A stretch of 64,000 nucleotides of DNA from JAHQVK01 sp036788295 (lineage in GTDB: Bacteria; Myxococcota; Kuafuiibacteriia; Kuafuiibacteriales; Kuafuiibacteriaceae). A program made the translations under genes and the position numbers. Positions 16,895 through 24,013 of the stretch are shown piece after piece. The notes beneath the pieces are model-generated. The model did not search any database. It was not told the origin of the DNA and was given only the letters and a program-made list of their open reading frames with translations. The first letter of the stretch is position 1. Every line of letters starts with the position of its first letter. The stretch covers positions 16,160-80,159 of the forward strand of contig DAIQNR010000016.1 of the NCBI GenBank assembly GCA_036788295.1, written 5' to 3'.

Positions 16895-17495
16895 TCTCCA
16901 GATACTTTCGGCCGATCTCAGCCGCTTTCGAGGCGGGAAGTTCGGCCATGACGGCGGCGGCCTGCCTAGATTTCATTCCCCGAACGATCTGCGCCGCGGT
17001 CTCGAGCTCGAGCGCGGAGAGGTACGGCGCAGCGCGCTCCGGAGGCATCTTCGAGGTGAGTTCGGTGAGCTCGGCGAGCCGGGCCCGCTTTGCCGCTTCG
17101 GCCGCGTCGATCTCTCCTCGCTCGATCTTGCGCTTCTTCTCGATGAACGCCTCGAGCTGGGCGATCTTCGCTTCGAGGCGCTTCTTCGCCGCGTCGAGGT
17201 CCTTTCTCTCCTCGTCGAGCTCGGCCTCCTTCGCCTCGAGCCGCCGGCTCTTCTCGAGCAGCAGGACGCCGGCGCTCGGCGGGGGCAGATCCTCTGCGGT
17301 CGCGCGCAGCTCGGAAGGATCGACCGCGTCCTCCGAAGGGGCGTTCTGCTTTCGCTGGGGCTGGCCGAGCGCGGGGAGGGAGATGAGGCCGGCGAGCGCG
17401 ACGGACAAGCCGTAGACCGGCCGACGCCCCAGCCTCGATCGGCCGCTTCTCGCCGGTCGTACGACCGGGTGCATATCAAACATGGGTTTTCGCAT
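16857..17495 (-). CDS. MotE-like periplasmic coiled-coil flagellar chaperone
   Basis: The 212-residue protein has a basic N-terminus and one hydrophobic segment (VYGLSVALAGLISLPALG), a long charged coiled coil (about 75-150), and a C-terminal MgtE-N-like helical domain (LTSKMPPERAAPYLSALELE, then IVRGMKSRQAAAVMAEL). This matches MotE/FliG-like-domain chaperones, which help stator proteins or FliG-related assembly in several proteobacteria. It occupies the slot after fliI where fliJ is usual; the real fliJ is at 39636-40106. A GGGAG site precedes the ATG at 17495; the ATGs at 17483 and 17474 are alternatives. It overlaps fliI by 20 nt. Confidence 0.7.
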   Translation of the reverse strand: MRKPMFDMHPVVRPARSGRSRLGRRPVYGLSVALAGLISLPALGQPQRKQNAPSEDAVDPSELRATAEDLPPPSAGVLLLEKSRRLEAKEAELDEERKDLDAAKKRLEAKIAQLEAFIEKKRKIERGEIDAAEAAKRARLAELTELTSKMPPERAAPYLSALELETAAQIVRGMKSRQAAAVMAELPASKAAEIGRKYLESVDPKAPSQRPR

Positions 17496-18813
17496 GGCTC
17501 TGAACTCCCAGGAGCGTCTCGAGCCCCCCGAGGGTGGAGGCGACGGTTCGGCGCTCGGTCCGACTCTGCTTGAAGAACTCGGCGAGGCGAGGGAACAGCT
17601 GGATCACCCGGTCCACCGCCGGGTCCGAGCCGGCCCGGTAGGCTCCGACCTGGATGAGATCTCGGATCTCCTCGTAGCCGGCGAAGACCTCGCGCACCCG
17701 GCTCGCGATGCGGCCGTGGCGCTCGTCCACGAGCTCGGAGGCGAGCCGGGACAGGCTGCCTGAGACATCGACGGCCGGGTAGCGGCCGGCCTCCGCGATC
17801 CTTCGAGACAGCACGACATGTCCATCGAGGATGGCCCGGGCCGCGTCGGCGATCGGCTCGGTGAGGTCGTCTCCATCGACGAGGACGGTGTAAAACGCGG
17901 TGAGGCTGCCCGAGCTGTCCGAGTTGCCTGCCCGCTCGAGCAGCTTCGGCATCAGCGAGAACACGGAAGGCGGATAGCCCCGGGTCGTCGGCGGCTCCCC
18001 CGCGGCGAGCCCGATCTCCCTGATGGCGTGGGCGAGCCGGGTGAGCGAGTCCATCACCAACAGGGTGTTCTTGCCCTTGTCCCGAAAGTATTCGGCGAGC
18101 GTGGTCGCCAGGAACGCAGCCCTGATGCGGAGGATCGGGGCGACGTCTCCGGTCGCCACGACGAGCACCGACCGCTCGAGCCCTTCCGGGCCGAGCTCGT
18201 TTTCGATGAAGCTGCGGACCTCTCGCCCTCGCTCCCCGACGAGGGCGATGACGTTGACGTCCGCCTCGCAGAACCGGGCGAGCATGCCCATCAGGGTCGA
18301 TTTTCCCACCCCCGCCCCGGCGAAGAGCCCGACCCGCTGGCCCTGACCGAACGTGGTCATGGCGTCGAGCACGGAGATCCCGGTGAACAAGGGGCGCTCG
18401 ATCGACCGGCGCACGAGAGGGTTCGGGGGCGGCCGATAGAGCGGAGCCCGGTGCCGGGCCACGATCGGGGGGCCCTCGTCCATGGGCCGGCCCAGCGCGT
18501 CCACGATGCGGCCGAGGTAGGCGTCGGAGAGGTCCTGCTGGTCGGTGCGGCCCTCGGGCACCACCGGGTCACCGGGCCCCACCCCCCGCGGTTCACCGAA
18601 AGGGGCCAAGATCGTCTCTCGCTCCCGAAACCCGACCACCTCGGCGAGCAGGTCTTCCTTTTGGGACCGGCTGACGATGCGATAGATCGCGCCGGTCTGG
18701 GCCTTGGGGAGGATCGCCTCGAGCGTCGCCCCCGAGACGTGGGTGAGGCGGCCTCCGGCGAGCAGATCTTCCCCGTCGAGGGCGCGGCGGCAGGCCGAGA
18801 AGTCGAGCGTCAT
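17476..18813 (-). CDS. fliI: Flagellum-specific export ATPase FliI
   Basis: The 445-residue F1-beta-like ATPase has Walker A GAGVGKST (166-173), the Walker B strand LLVMDSLTRLAHAIREIGLA, and the FliI/type III block GEPPTTRGYPPSVFSLMPKL. FliI unfolds and feeds substrates to the flagellar export gate with FliH and FliJ. The length is standard. Its ATG overlaps the fliH stop (ATGA), which matches their 1:2 complex. All catalytic motifs look intact. Confidence 0.97.
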   Translation of the reverse strand: MTLDFSACRRALDGEDLLAGGRLTHVSGATLEAILPKAQTGAIYRIVSRSQKEDLLAEVVGFRERETILAPFGEPRGVGPGDPVVPEGRTDQQDLSDAYLGRIVDALGRPMDEGPPIVARHRAPLYRPPPNPLVRRSIERPLFTGISVLDAMTTFGQGQRVGLFAGAGVGKSTLMGMLARFCEADVNVIALVGERGREVRSFIENELGPEGLERSVLVVATGDVAPILRIRAAFLATTLAEYFRDKGKNTLLVMDSLTRLAHAIREIGLAAGEPPTTRGYPPSVFSLMPKLLERAGNSDSSGSLTAFYTVLVDGDDLTEPIADAARAILDGHVVLSRRIAEAGRYPAVDVSGSLSRLASELVDERHGRIASRVREVFAGYEEIRDLIQVGAYRAGSDPAVDRVIQLFPRLAEFFKQSRTERRTVASTLGGLETLLGVQSHAKTHV

Positions 18814-19544
18814 GGCTCGGCTCCCGGGGCTTTGTCGAAGCCGAGCTCCTCGAGGAGGCGGGACTCGACCCGCCGAAGCCGGGTGAGGACCCGGGCGTCG
18901 AGCGTGCTCGAGCCGCGGTAGACGAGCAGATCCCCGGGCTGGAGGGTCTCGTCGCCTTCGATGTCGATCCCGTCCACCTCGAGCTGAGCGGCCACCGCCT
19001 GAAGGTCGGCGCCGAGCCGCGCCGCCAGCTCGGGGGATGCGACGAGCTTGACCGGTCCGTCTCCGTCGAGCTTTCCCACGCTGGCGGCGAGCGTCTTGGC
19101 CAGGGCCGCCGGGTCGGTGGACAAACAGACCCGGGTGAGGCGCTCCGCGATCATGAGCCCGAGCCGAAGCGCATCCCTCGTCGCCGCCTCCTCGGCTCGG
19201 TCGAGGGCGAGGTTCAGGGCGGAGAGCGCCCCCTCCATGCGCTCCATGAGCTGCGCTCGCTCCGCGGCGTGCTCCCGCCTGGCCTCCTCGAGTCCGGCCT
19301 CGCGGCCCTGCCGCTCGGAGCGAGCGACCTCCACCTCGAGCCGCCGCTCGAGCTCCGCTTTTCCCTCCGTCACCGCGCGCCGCGCGGTCTCGGTCTCCGC
19401 CGGCTCCGCCGCGTCCGACAGGCTCGGGAACTGGTAGCTCCGGTAGGCCTGCTTCTTCGCGAGCGTCGAAGAGAACACCGCCCGGGGCCGATTCTCGACC
19501 CGGTCTTCGGTGACGAAGACCTGGTAGGCGTCAAACGAAGGCAT
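18810..19544 (-). CDS. fliH: Flagellar export stator-like protein FliH
   Basis: The 244-residue protein has a variable N-terminus, a long charged central helix (residues about 50-130, rich in Glu, Arg and Ala) and a V-type ATPase E-subunit-like C-terminal domain ending TLDARVLTRLRRVESRLLEE. FliH dimers bind FliI and tether it to FliN and FlhA. A good AAGGAG site precedes the ATG at 19544, which overlaps the fliG 3' end by 14 nt. Assignment is by architecture plus location between fliG and fliI. Confidence 0.9.
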   Translation of the reverse strand: MPSFDAYQVFVTEDRVENRPRAVFSSTLAKKQAYRSYQFPSLSDAAEPAETETARRAVTEGKAELERRLEVEVARSERQGREAGLEEARREHAAERAQLMERMEGALSALNLALDRAEEAATRDALRLGLMIAERLTRVCLSTDPAALAKTLAASVGKLDGDGPVKLVASPELAARLGADLQAVAAQLEVDGIDIEGDETLQPGDLLVYRGSSTLDARVLTRLRRVESRLLEELGFDKAPGAEP

Positions 19545-20520
19545 CTTCTACTCCTTTGCTGACCTCGATCTCGCCGCTCTCGATGAGCACCAGCGCGATC
19601 TTCACCACGTCGGCCTGCGCCTTCTCGACTTCGCTGAGGCGGACCGGACCACGGTTGTCGATGTCTTCCACGATCATCTCCACCGCCCGCTTCGAGAGGT
19701 TGTTGAAGAAGTGCTGCTTGAGATCCTCGTCCACCGCCTTCAACGACAGGACCAAGGTCTCCCGCTCGACTTCCTGCAGCAGCCGCTGGATGCCGCGGCC
19801 GTTGACGCTCAGCAGGTCGTCGAAGACGAACATCAAGCTGCGGACCTCTTCGGCGAGCTTCTCGTCCGCCTCTTCGAGATCCTTCATCAGCGCCTGCTCG
19901 CGGCTCTTCTCGAGCTGGTTCATGATCTCGGCGACCAAGTTCACCCCGCCGACCTTGCGAGACAGACCCTTGCCCATCATCTGGATCTCGGAGATGAGCG
20001 CCTCCTCGACCAGCTCGACCACGTCCGGGCTCACGGTGTCGAGGGTGGCCAAGCGGCGCAGGACGTCGCCCTGCGTTCCCTCGGGGAGCAGCTGCAAGAC
20101 TTCGGCGCCGCGCTCGGGAGGCAGGTGGGCCAGGATGAGCGCGGTGGTCTGCGGGTGCTCCTTCTTGATGAGGTTCGAGATGGTCTGCGAGTCCACGTCG
20201 GACAGCGTGTCGGACAGCCCGCTGTCGTCGTCGAGGAACTCCTTGGCCTTCTGCATGCCGAGGTTCTTCGCGGCCATCATGGTCACGAACTCCGAGCCTC
20301 CCTTGAGCTCGGAGTTCCCATTTCGCATCTCGTTCAGAAACTCCGAGAGCACCTTGTCCACTTGGTGCTTCTCGAGCGTCGCGATCTCCTTGGCGGCGTT
20401 GGAGAGCAACTTGATCTCCCGCCTGGATAGGGACTTGAAGGCCTCGGCCGCCGCGTCCTCGTTCATGTGGAGGAAGACGATGGCCGCCTTCTCTGCCCCC
20501 GTCACTGAGTTTTTCGACAT
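19531..20520 (-). CDS. fliG: Flagellar motor switch protein FliG
   Basis: The 329-residue protein has all three FliG parts: an N-terminal FliF-binding domain (VTGAEKAAIVFLHMNEDAAA), a middle domain with the EHPQT motif (IKKEHPQTTALILAHLPPER), and a C-terminal torque helix region (MFVFDDLLSVNGRGIQRLLQ, then SKRAVEMIVEDIDNRGPVRL). The charged residues that contact the MotA stator are present. FliG transmits torque and direction in the C ring. The ATG at 20520 has GAGG 9 nt upstream. It follows fliF by about 60 nt. Confidence 0.97.
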   Translation of the reverse strand: MSKNSVTGAEKAAIVFLHMNEDAAAEAFKSLSRREIKLLSNAAKEIATLEKHQVDKVLSEFLNEMRNGNSELKGGSEFVTMMAAKNLGMQKAKEFLDDDSGLSDTLSDVDSQTISNLIKKEHPQTTALILAHLPPERGAEVLQLLPEGTQGDVLRRLATLDTVSPDVVELVEEALISEIQMMGKGLSRKVGGVNLVAEIMNQLEKSREQALMKDLEEADEKLAEEVRSLMFVFDDLLSVNGRGIQRLLQEVERETLVLSLKAVDEDLKQHFFNNLSKRAVEMIVEDIDNRGPVRLSEVEKAQADVVKIALVLIESGEIEVSKGVEDAFV

Positions 20521-20581
20521 CGCATGTACCTCGGGGTGGCCGGTCCCCCGGCGCGGCCCGCTTCCTGAACCATCGAGGCGC

Positions 20582-22204
20582 TCAGCCCCTTCCAAGCGTG
20601 GGGCGTAGCCAGCCCTTCATGATCTCGACCGTCGCAGCGACGTTTTTCGCCGTGAGTTCCCGCACCTCTTGCCGGAGGCGGGTGGAATTCGGAATGGTGT
20701 CGTCGGCCTCGCTCTGCTGCTTGACGAGGAGCTGGTCCTTTTCCTCGAGCTGCCGCGCGAACTCAGCGAGCGCAGCCTCCCGGCGCCGGCGCTCGGTGAC
20801 CCACAAGGAGGCCGCCACCAGAGCGAGACCGACGAAGAGGGTGACGAGCACCCACAACCAGGTCGCGACCTTCGACTCGATGTACTTCACGTCTTCGCCG
20901 CCGACGGTGTCGGGCCGGACGAAGGGCACGAAGCTGATCTCGATCTGGTCTCCGCGGTCGGCGTCGAATCCTACCGCGTTTTTCACCAGGGCGGCGATGA
21001 GCTCCGGGCTCGGGCCACTGGGCCGGGCGTTTGCCGGGGCGACCTCGCCCCCGGCCGGCACCTCGATTCCCTCTTCGGCCGGCGGCTCGGGCAGCGGGTC
21101 CAAAGAGGTGCTGTCCACCAGGACCGCGACCGAGAGCTTTCGGATCTCGCCGCTCGGCTTCACGATCTGCCGCACCGTCCGGGGCACCGCGAACTCTTTG
21201 GTGTCGATCTTTCGGTTCGAGTTCGACTTGCTCCCCCTGAACCCTTGATCGCCCTCGGCGGGGATCTGGGGGAGGTTCATCTGGATGCCCGCGATCGCGG
21301 CCGGCTGGCTGCGCTCGCTCTCGGTCTGTTCGGTGGTCTTTCGCTCGGTCCGAAGCGCGGTGTTGTCGGCGTCGTACTGCTCGAGGGTCTCCTCGGTCCG
21401 GCTCAGATCCATGTCCACCGCGACCTTCGCCATGACGTGGCCGGGGCCTACCGTCTTCTCGAGCAGCTCCACGATGTCCTTTTCGAGCCCTCGCTCCCGG
21501 TCTTGCCTCAGCTCGAGCTCGCGGCGTCCGCCGCCGGAGCCGTCGTCGGGGGCGCGGATGAGCGTCCCGTTTCCATCCATGATAGCGATGCGCTCGGCGG
21601 ACAGACCGGGCACAGAGCTCGACACGAGGTGGGCGATTCCAGCGGCGACCTTGTCGCTCAGGCTCCGGCCCCGTTGCAGGCTGACATAGACCGATGCGCT
21701 CGCTTCCCCCCCGTCCCGCTCGAGAAGGCTTCGGGTGGGCAGAGCCAGGTGGACCCGGGCGGAGCGGACCTGGGGCAGCTCGCTGACCGTCCGCGACAGC
21801 TCCCCCTGAAGGGCGCGCTGGTACATGACCTTTCGCTCGAACTCGGTCAGCGTGATCGAGCTGTCGTCGAAGATGTCCCAGCCGGTCACCTGCCCGGTCG
21901 GCAATCCCTCCGTGCTCAGCTCGAGCCGGAGCTTGCGCATCTCGTCTTCTGGGAGCGAGACCGCGATCGTCGTCCCGTTGTCGGTCAGCTCGTGAGGGAT
22001 GCGCCGCGACTCGAGCTCGCGCGCGAGCGCCGAGGCATCGGTCGTGCTCATGCCCACGAAGAGGGGCACGGGCTGGTCGAATCCCGAGCGGCTCAGCAGG
22101 TAGCCGACCGAGGCCAGCGCGGTGAGCCCGCCGACGACGACGCCCGCCCGGGCGATCGGGGCGGCCTCCTGCCACCACCGCTTGATGATTTCCAACAGAT
22201 TCAT
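20582..22204 (-). CDS. fliF: Flagellar MS-ring protein FliF
   Basis: The 540-residue protein has an N-terminal membrane helix (AGVVVGGLTALASVGYLL), the secretin-like ring-building motif region (VPLFVGMSTTDASALARELE; RKVMYQRALQGELSRTV; VRSARVHLALPTRSLLERDG), a periplasmic beta-collar region, a second membrane helix near 450-475 (VATWLWVLVTLFVGLALVAA) and a C-terminal tail for FliG binding. FliF forms the MS ring around the export gate. A GGAGG ribosome site precedes the ATG. A strong hairpin lies between fliE and this gene. Confidence 0.97.
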   Translation of the reverse strand: MNLLEIIKRWWQEAAPIARAGVVVGGLTALASVGYLLSRSGFDQPVPLFVGMSTTDASALARELESRRIPHELTDNGTTIAVSLPEDEMRKLRLELSTEGLPTGQVTGWDIFDDSSITLTEFERKVMYQRALQGELSRTVSELPQVRSARVHLALPTRSLLERDGGEASASVYVSLQRGRSLSDKVAAGIAHLVSSSVPGLSAERIAIMDGNGTLIRAPDDGSGGGRRELELRQDRERGLEKDIVELLEKTVGPGHVMAKVAVDMDLSRTEETLEQYDADNTALRTERKTTEQTESERSQPAAIAGIQMNLPQIPAEGDQGFRGSKSNSNRKIDTKEFAVPRTVRQIVKPSGEIRKLSVAVLVDSTSLDPLPEPPAEEGIEVPAGGEVAPANARPSGPSPELIAALVKNAVGFDADRGDQIEISFVPFVRPDTVGGEDVKYIESKVATWLWVLVTLFVGLALVAASLWVTERRRREAALAEFARQLEEKDQLLVKQQSEADDTIPNSTRLRQEVRELTAKNVAATVEIMKGWLRPTLGRG

Positions 22205-22321
22205 GTCGAGGGCCTCCGAGCGCGCTCGCCGGGCAGGGAGGGTCCACCTCTCCGCCCTTCAATCCGCAGCAGGTCGGACCCAGCCAACCGCTGCCCGAAA
22301 AAGAAGCTCCACCTGGTCCTT

Positions 22322-22355
22322 CCCCAAAGATGGACCCGAGGAGGCCCATCTGGGG
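22322..22355 (-). other. Intercistronic hairpin between fliE and fliF
   Basis: On the plus strand, CCCCA (22322-22326) pairs with TGGGG (22351-22355), and GATGGACC (22329-22336) pairs with GGCCCATC (22343-22350), with one wobble and an AA bulge. In the transcript it starts 6 nt after the fliE stop and is followed by about 117 nt before fliF. It could terminate a fraction of transcripts or protect upstream mRNA, and so set different levels of FliE and FliF. Confidence 0.45.
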
Positions 22356-22361
22356 ATCGTC

Positions 22362-22673
22362 TCATACCTGTAGGTTCATCATCTCCCGGTAGGCTTCGAC
22401 GACCTTGTTCCTGGTCTGCGCGACGAAGCGGAGGCTCAGGTCAGCCTTCGTGAGGGCCAGCATCGCGGTGTGGGGGCTGCCCCGACCGATCAGGGCGTCG
22501 GCGGAAGCCTGCTCCGATTCGGCGAAGGCCTCCCGAACGCCCCGAAGGGCGTCGGCGAAAACGTCGTTGAACGAGCCTCGCTCCGCGGCCTCGCCCTTCT
22601 GCGGAGCCTGAACCTCGACGCGGGGGCCGGGGCGGGCGTGCTCGAGCACGAGCGGTCGCATGGTTTCCATCAT
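22362..22673 (-). CDS. fliE: Flagellar MS-ring-rod junction protein FliE
   Basis: The 103-residue protein has the FliE pattern: a variable N-terminus, then FNDVFADALRGVREAFAESE and a C-terminal LTKADLSLRFVAQTRNKVVE with EAYREMMNLQV. FliE links the MS ring to the rod and is exported first. The ATG shares its A with the flgC stop (TGATG), so translation is coupled. A strong hairpin follows the stop. Confidence 0.93.
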   Translation of the reverse strand: MMETMRPLVLEHARPGPRVEVQAPQKGEAAERGSFNDVFADALRGVREAFAESEQASADALIGRGSPHTAMLALTKADLSLRFVAQTRNKVVEAYREMMNLQV

Positions 22674-23122
22674 CAGAAGCTCCTCCCTAGGGTGAGCGCG
22701 CGGGTGGTCATCTCCCGGAGCGAGTTGAACACGCTCAGGTTGGCCTGGTAGCTGCGCATCACGGTCACCATGTTGACCATCTCTTCGACGGCGTTGATGT
22801 TCGGCATCGCGACGAACCCATTGGGGTCGGCGTCAGGGTGGGTTGGGTCGAAGACCATGCGGGGGGGGGAGGGGTCGGCGACGACCTCCTCCACCCGGAC
22901 GGTGCGGGTGGGCTCCATCAGCTCGTCGTGGAGCACCTCCCCGAACCGGCCCCGGGCCACCTCGGTCGCGAGCGCGACGTCCCGCCGCCGGTAGGGCCCG
23001 CCCTCGGGGGTTCGGGTGGTCTCCGCGTTGGCGAGGTTCGACGAGACCACGTCGAGCCGGCTGCGCTGCGCGGACAGGGCGTCGCCGTTGAGGCGAAGCG
23101 CGTGAAACACCGAGATGGTCAT
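22673..23122 (-). CDS. flgC: Flagellar proximal rod protein FlgC
   Basis: The 149-residue rod protein starts with a typical axial helix (SVFHALRLNGDALSAQRSRL) and SSNLANAETTRTPEGGPYRR, the FlgC version of the rod motif. It ends with the EEMVNMVTVMRSYQANLSVF helix common to rod proteins. FlgC polymerises into the periplasmic rod with FlgB and FlgF. It sits in the normal order flgB-flgC-fliE; its ATG overlaps the flgB stop by one base. Confidence 0.96.
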   Translation of the reverse strand: MTISVFHALRLNGDALSAQRSRLDVVSSNLANAETTRTPEGGPYRRRDVALATEVARGRFGEVLHDELMEPTRTVRVEEVVADPSPPRMVFDPTHPDADPNGFVAMPNINAVEEMVNMVTVMRSYQANLSVFNSLREMTTRALTLGRSF

Positions 23123-23490
23123 CAGCGGCCTCCCTCATCGATCGAGTAGCGGAGCATGTTGAAGTTTCGAGCGGTGACCTCCGAGCCGAGCTCGTAGAAC
23201 ATGCGGTTGCCGGTCAAGGCCACAGCCTCCTTCTCGATGTCCACTTGGTTGCCGTCGAGGCCAGGCTCGACCCCCTCCCGAACCTGCGCCTCCGGGAGCC
23301 CCGGGTGCGGACCGAAGGCGCCCGGGTCGGACAGCTCGGCCAGCAGATACTCGGAGAAGTCGACGTCCCGAGGCTGGTAGTCCGGGGTGTCGGCGTTGGC
23401 GACATTGCCGGCGAGCACGGTGTGGCGCCGGTAGGACATGTCGAGGGCTCGCTCCAGCCAAGGAAGCATCTTTTCACTGGGGAAAAACAT
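23122..23490 (-). CDS. flgB: Flagellar proximal rod protein FlgB
   Basis: The 122-residue protein has the FlgB rod signature: MLPWLERALDMSYRRHTVLA, AGNVANADTPDYQPRDVDFS, and the C-terminal helix EKEAVALTGNRMFYELGSEV. FlgB forms the cell-proximal rod. The ATG at 23490 lies inside the end of the preceding gene by 17 nt; the next in-frame ATG at 23469 begins MLPWLERAL and would almost remove the overlap. It is the first structural rod gene of the minus-strand operon. Confidence 0.95.
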   Translation of the reverse strand: MFFPSEKMLPWLERALDMSYRRHTVLAGNVANADTPDYQPRDVDFSEYLLAELSDPGAFGPHPGLPEAQVREGVEPGLDGNQVDIEKEAVALTGNRMFYELGSEVTARNFNMLRYSIDEGGR

Positions 23491-24013
23491 TTGTCTGTAC
23501 TCCTTCGGTCGGCTGGCGAACGGCCAGCAGATGAAAATAGCCAGCTCGCTGGCTCAGCGCGGGGTCGAGATCGAGCTTCGCCTCGGACTTCACCACGATG
23601 ACCCGTGGGATCCGGTCGTGGCGCAAGCGTCCGTGCAGCCGGTTGAGGTCGAGCAGCTCGAGCAGGCTCGCGAGGGCCCGCTGAGGCTCTTTCGGCCACC
23701 GCGCGACATCGAACAGCGCCCAAGTCCCGAGCGCCTCCTCCGGCGACCCGTCCTTGCCGACGGCGGCGAGCAGCCGACCGGCCGACTCGAGGTCTGGGCA
23801 CCGGTGGAGCGGGAGCATCGACCGACGGCCGAGCTGGTGAATTCTCTCCACGAGCCACCCCTGGTGCTCTTCTGGGGCCTCCACCAGCACCGGTGAGTCC
23901 GACAGCGCCACGCAGCGCAAGGCGGGATCGAGGCGCTCTGGCCCTCCGTCCGGGGAGAAGCGGATCTTGGCTCCGTTGAGGGTGACGGCGAGAGGGTTTT
24001 GGTCGTTGGTCAT
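23474..24013 (-). CDS. Degenerate sigma-54 activator AAA-like protein without Walker A
   Basis: This 179-residue protein aligns by eye with the central domain of sigma-54 activators. SDSPVLVEAPEEHQGWLVER, then IHQLGRRSMLPLHRC, matches the Walker A strand and helix, where the FlrC-like protein of this locus has VLVEGETGTGKSAVAREI. GTWALFDVARWPKEPQRALA matches the GTLFLDEIGELP Walker B block. RIPRVIVVKSEAKLDL and YFHLLAVRQP match the sensor I region. The Walker A Gly/Lys, Walker B Asp-Glu, GAFTGA loop, receiver and DNA-binding domains are all missing, so ATP hydrolysis and sigma-54 contact are not expected. ATGA overlap with the TPR gene and 17-nt overlap with flgB show it is an operon member. 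A regulatory or scaffold role is inferred. Confidence 0.75.
   Translation of the reverse strand: MTNDQNPLAVTLNGAKIRFSPDGGPERLDPALRCVALSDSPVLVEAPEEHQGWLVERIHQLGRRSMLPLHRCPDLESAGRLLAAVGKDGSPEEALGTWALFDVARWPKEPQRALASLLELLDLNRLHGRLRHDRIPRVIVVKSEAKLDLDPALSQRAGYFHLLAVRQPTEGVQTNVFPQ

Noticed and set aside
22205..22349. Open frame running from the fliE-fliF gap into fliF in another frame
   Set aside because: Gly/Pro-rich, without a ribosome site, and continuing antisense-like through fliF; the gap is better explained by the hairpin.
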